Positions 61,386 through 64,000 of a stretch of 64,000 nucleotides of DNA are shown one piece after another; position 1 is the stretch's first letter, and each line of letters begins with the position of its first letter. Source of the stretch: Firm-13 sp037143795 (GTDB lineage Bacteria > Bacillota > Clostridia > Saccharofermentanales > Saccharofermentanaceae); the NCBI GenBank assembly GCA_037143795.1, contig JBAWXZ010000016.1, positions 1-64,000 on the forward strand, given 5' to 3'. The notes under the pieces are model-generated. The model searched no databases. It saw nothing but the letters and a program-made list of their open reading frames with translations, and had not been told where the DNA came from. The position numbers and the translations under genes were made by a program.

Positions 61386-61425
61386 ATTTCACACAGCCGT
61401 TTCACGTGAGGCGGTTGTGTGAAAT
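61386..61425 (+). other. Intercistronic hairpin after the second binding-protein gene
   Basis: Arms 61386-61399 and 61412-61425 pair over 14 bp with one wobble; TTCCTTAAAG follows without a real T-run. It occupies the same place as the hairpin at 38517 in the first transporter operon and probably favours accumulation of binding-protein mRNA. Confidence 0.7.
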
Positions 61426-61531
61426 TTCCTTAAAGCAAAAGAAAATTTTATTATTCGAACGAACGAACGATGTTGAAAGAAACCGACAATAAATATGATA
61501 AATGAAAAGAACAACAATACAGGGGGCAAAA

Positions 61532-63025
61532 ATGGCTAATAAATACAGTGTCGAATTATTAGACATAGACAAGAAGTTTGCTGGTGTTCATGCTCTCAGA
61601 GCGGCACATTTACAAATTGAGCCTGGTGAAGTGCATGCCTTAGTCGGAGAAAATGGTGCAGGAAAATCCACATTGATGAAAATTCTTTCGGGTGCTCTTA
61701 AAAAAGACAATGGAACAATCGTCTTAGACGGAGAAGAGATTGATATACATTCCCCCAAAGACAGCATGAAGAAGGGTATTTCCATAATTTATCAGGAGTT
61801 TATGCTGGCACCCGATTTAACGGTTGCTGAAAATATCTTTATTGACAGACTTACAGAAGGCGGAGCACTTATTAATTGGGCGAAACTCAACAAAAACGCA
61901 ACTACGCTGCTTACTTCCCTTGGATTTTCCAGCATTAAGCCTACAACAAAAGTTGCCGACTTAAGTGTTGCTTATCAACAGATTATCGAAATATGCAAAG
62001 CACTGTCAAGAAATGCAAGGATTTTGATCTTTGATGAACCGACTGCGGTGCTCACATTTTCGGAAATAGAGAAGCTTTTTGGAATTATCCGGACATTAAA
62101 GAGTCAAGGGGTAAGCATTATCTATATTACCCACAGGCTGGAAGAAGTATTTTCGATTTGTGATAGAGTTACCGTTATGAAAGATGGCGAATATGTTTCT
62201 ACTTTTAACGTAGCAGAGACTAACAAAAATAATCTTGTCAGCAAGATGATCGGAAGAGAGCTATCCACATTATTCCCACAAAGAAATTCAAATATTGGAG
62301 ATGTTATTCTTCAAGTAGAAAATCTTAACGCGGATAAGATAGTGAAAAATGTTACTTTTAATGTTAGAAAAGGTGAAATATTAGGTTTTTCCGGACTTGT
62401 AGGTTCGGGAAGAACAGAAACAATGCGTGCAATATTTGGTGCGGATAAAATAGACAGCGGGAAAATTATATACCTTGGCAAAGAAGTTCTGTTTAAATCG
62501 CCAAGACAAGCTGTTGCAAACAAGATTGGCTTATTACCGGAAGACAGAAAGAAGCAAGGTGTTTTACTTGGGCAAAGTATAAGAATTAACACAACGCTTA
62601 CTTCTTTGAAAATAGCCAAAAACAAGCTCAATATTTTAGATAGAAAAGCTGAAATAAAGCGGGTAACGGATATATTGGCACAGTTAAATACGAAATACAA
62701 TTCGACGGAAGATCCTGTTTCCAGTCTGAGCGGCGGAAATCAGCAAAAAGTTTCCCTGGCAAAGTGGCTTGCAGCGGGCTGCGAAATTATCATTCTTGAT
62801 GAACCGACCAGAGGTGTTGATGTTGGTGCCAAAATGGAAATTTACAGAAACATAAATGATCTGGCTGCAAAAGGAGTGGCTATCATTATGATTTCATCAG
62901 AAATGGTGGAGCTGATCGGTATGTGCGACAGAGTTGATGTTATGAGGCATGGTACTATTGTGGGTGAACTTGATAAGGCTGAGTTATCAGAAATTAACCT
63001 AATATCTTTAGCAATGGGAGTGTAA
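61532..63025 (+). CDS. Sugar ABC transporter, tandem ATP-binding protein (second system)
   Basis: The 497-residue RbsA/MglA-class ATPase has a complete first domain (GENGAGKST, LSVAYQQIIEICKAL, LIFDEPTAVL, ITHRLEE). The second has LSGGNQQKVSLAKW and ILDEPTRGVDVG with the usual altered Walker A (GLVGSGRTE). AGGGGGC precedes ATG 61532; the longer in-frame start has no ribosome site. It gives a working counterpart against which the degenerate protein at 58353 can be compared. Confidence 0.93.
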   Translation: MANKYSVELLDIDKKFAGVHALRAAHLQIEPGEVHALVGENGAGKSTLMKILSGALKKDNGTIVLDGEEIDIHSPKDSMKKGISIIYQEFMLAPDLTVAENIFIDRLTEGGALINWAKLNKNATTLLTSLGFSSIKPTTKVADLSVAYQQIIEICKALSRNARILIFDEPTAVLTFSEIEKLFGIIRTLKSQGVSIIYITHRLEEVFSICDRVTVMKDGEYVSTFNVAETNKNNLVSKMIGRELSTLFPQRNSNIGDVILQVENLNADKIVKNVTFNVRKGEILGFSGLVGSGRTETMRAIFGADKIDSGKIIYLGKEVLFKSPRQAVANKIGLLPEDRKKQGVLLGQSIRINTTLTSLKIAKNKLNILDRKAEIKRVTDILAQLNTKYNSTEDPVSSLSGGNQQKVSLAKWLAAGCEIIILDEPTRGVDVGAKMEIYRNINDLAAKGVAIIMISSEMVELIGMCDRVDVMRHGTIVGELDKAELSEINLISLAMGV

Positions 63026-63031
63026 GCAAAA

Positions 63032-64000
63032 ATGGAGAAGACTAAAATCGCAACACAATTAGAAAGAAAGAGTATCGGGAAGTTTTTACTGGAAAACAAT
63101 ACGTATGTCATGTTCATTTGTCTGTTTGTTGTCTGTTCATTGTTATCAAAGGATTTCTTTTCGTGGAGAAATATAGGAAATCTTATCAGACAAAATTCAG
63201 CATATACATTTATGGTTATGGGAATGCTATTTGTAATCATTACCGGCGGTATTGACTTGTCAGTCGGTGCGATGGTTGCCCTTGGAAGTGTCGGCTCGGC
63301 ATATGTTTTAACTAATCTCGGGTTACCGGTATACCTGGCATTTATATTGCCTCTTGCACTTACGACAATATTGGGACTTGTTACCGGGCTTCTTGTATCC
63401 TATGCAAAAATGGCTTCATTCGTAGCTTCGCTTGCTATGATGACTATGGCACGGGGGTTGGCGTTAGTTATTGCGAACGGCTCCCCAATTATTGTCCCGA
63501 AAGGTTCGATTGAACAAATTGCTACAATTAAGCTAATAAGTGCAACTCCCGAGCTAACAAAAACATTAGGTGAAATTACACCGCTGCTCGGTTTGTTCAT
63601 ACTGATAATCGTTTTAGTATTCTGGTTTATACAGAAATATACATCCTATGGACGTATCATACTTGCAATTGGCAGCAACGAAACAGCTGTAAGATTGGCT
63701 GGTATTAATGTCAGGGTTATGAAATCATCCGTTTATGCAATCTCCGGGTTATGTTCAGGATTTGCAGGTATTATCGCTGCTACAAGAACACAGGTTGGTG
63801 CACCGGTAGCTGGAATGGGCTGGGAACTTGATGCGATCGCGGCGTGCGTTATCGGCGGTGCAAGCTTAAGCGGCGGTTCCGGTACTGCATTCAAGGCATT
63901 AGTTGGTGTATTTGTACTTGCCCTTATTGGCAATATCATGAACTTACTTGCGATTCCGTCTTATCCCCAGGATATTATCAAGGGTGCGATTATTATCTTT
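63032..64000 (+). CDS. Sugar ABC transporter permease (second system), cut by window end
   Basis: The open frame from ATG 63032 runs 323 codons to the window end without a stop. It shows RbsC-class patterns: MLFVIITGGIDLSVGAMVALG, MASFVASLAMMTMARGLALV, AIGSNETAVRLAGINV and ACVIGGASLSGGSG. The start lies six bases after the ATPase stop, with GGGAG in the end of that gene as ribosome site. Only the last few residues should be missing. Confidence 0.92.
   Translation, partial: MEKTKIATQLERKSIGKFLLENNTYVMFICLFVVCSLLSKDFFSWRNIGNLIRQNSAYTFMVMGMLFVIITGGIDLSVGAMVALGSVGSAYVLTNLGLPVYLAFILPLALTTILGLVTGLLVSYAKMASFVASLAMMTMARGLALVIANGSPIIVPKGSIEQIATIKLISATPELTKTLGEITPLLGLFILIIVLVFWFIQKYTSYGRIILAIGSNETAVRLAGINVRVMKSSVYAISGLCSGFAGIIAATRTQVGAPVAGMGWELDAIAACVIGGASLSGGSGTAFKALVGVFVLALIGNIMNLLAIPSYPQDIIKGAIIIF

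Overview
The window looks like chromosomal DNA of an anaerobic Gram-positive bacterium of the class Clostridia. The evidence is lipoprotein signal peptides with GGAGG-type ribosome sites, a BceRSAB-type resistance module, a LytTR-DUF3021 pair, a T-box element, sigma-A promoters, an indolepyruvate:ferredoxin oxidoreductase, and several RbsABC-class sugar ABC transporter genes with Ala/Thr-rich binding-protein linkers. Species and genus cannot be fixed from the sequence alone.

Region 1 (1-2.7 kb) holds three unrelated single genes (GNAT, DUF1848, MmcQ/YjbR). Each is preceded by a copy of one imperfect-palindromic repeat, and a minus-strand tandem array of the same repeat opens the window. The last gene overlaps a BceRS-type two-component system with its ABC transporter (2.65-7.36 kb). 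Region 2 (7.5-18.5 kb) is general chromosomal content: an NAD-dependent epimerase-like protein, a GyrI-like protein, two more GNATs, a TetR-flavodoxin-CDP-alcohol phosphotransferase operon with a clear double operator, an orphan YefM-like antitoxin, a CPBP/XRE membrane pair, a DUF1003 protein, and a CBD lipoprotein/VTC/DUF4956/GNAT operon. Region 3 (18.7-29.0 kb) has an iorA-iorB-paaK-like operon behind a short T-box leader, a LytTR-DUF3021 pair, an OmpR/PhoR-type two-component system next to a PepSY secreted protein whose promoter carries 11-bp phased direct repeats, and an amidase.

A 45-nt tRNA 3' fragment at about 29.3 kb is followed by visibly more AT-rich DNA. From 29.96 kb to the window end lies a large pentose/oligosaccharide catabolic region. 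It contains an intracellular GH51 arabinofuranosidase, three FGGY kinases including ribulokinase (AraB) and xylulokinase (XylB), AraA-like and FucI-like isomerases, a ketose 3-epimerase, two aldolases, several short-chain dehydrogenases and one decayed one. There are two RbsABC-type transporters (the second cut by the window end), LacI and SorC regulators, and a YesMN-type two-component system facing a degenerate tandem ABC ATPase. The likely logic is uptake of arabinose-containing or rare pentose sugars, intracellular hydrolysis, isomerization, phosphorylation and aldol cleavage or entry into the pentose phosphate pathway. An 18-nt motif shared by three promoter regions may tie part of the region into one regulon.

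The observations most worth following are the covarying repeat family in the first 2.2 kb, the degenerate ABC ATPase beside a sensor kinase with almost no external domain, the short T-box leader, the tRNA fragment as a possible island border, and the shared promoter motif.
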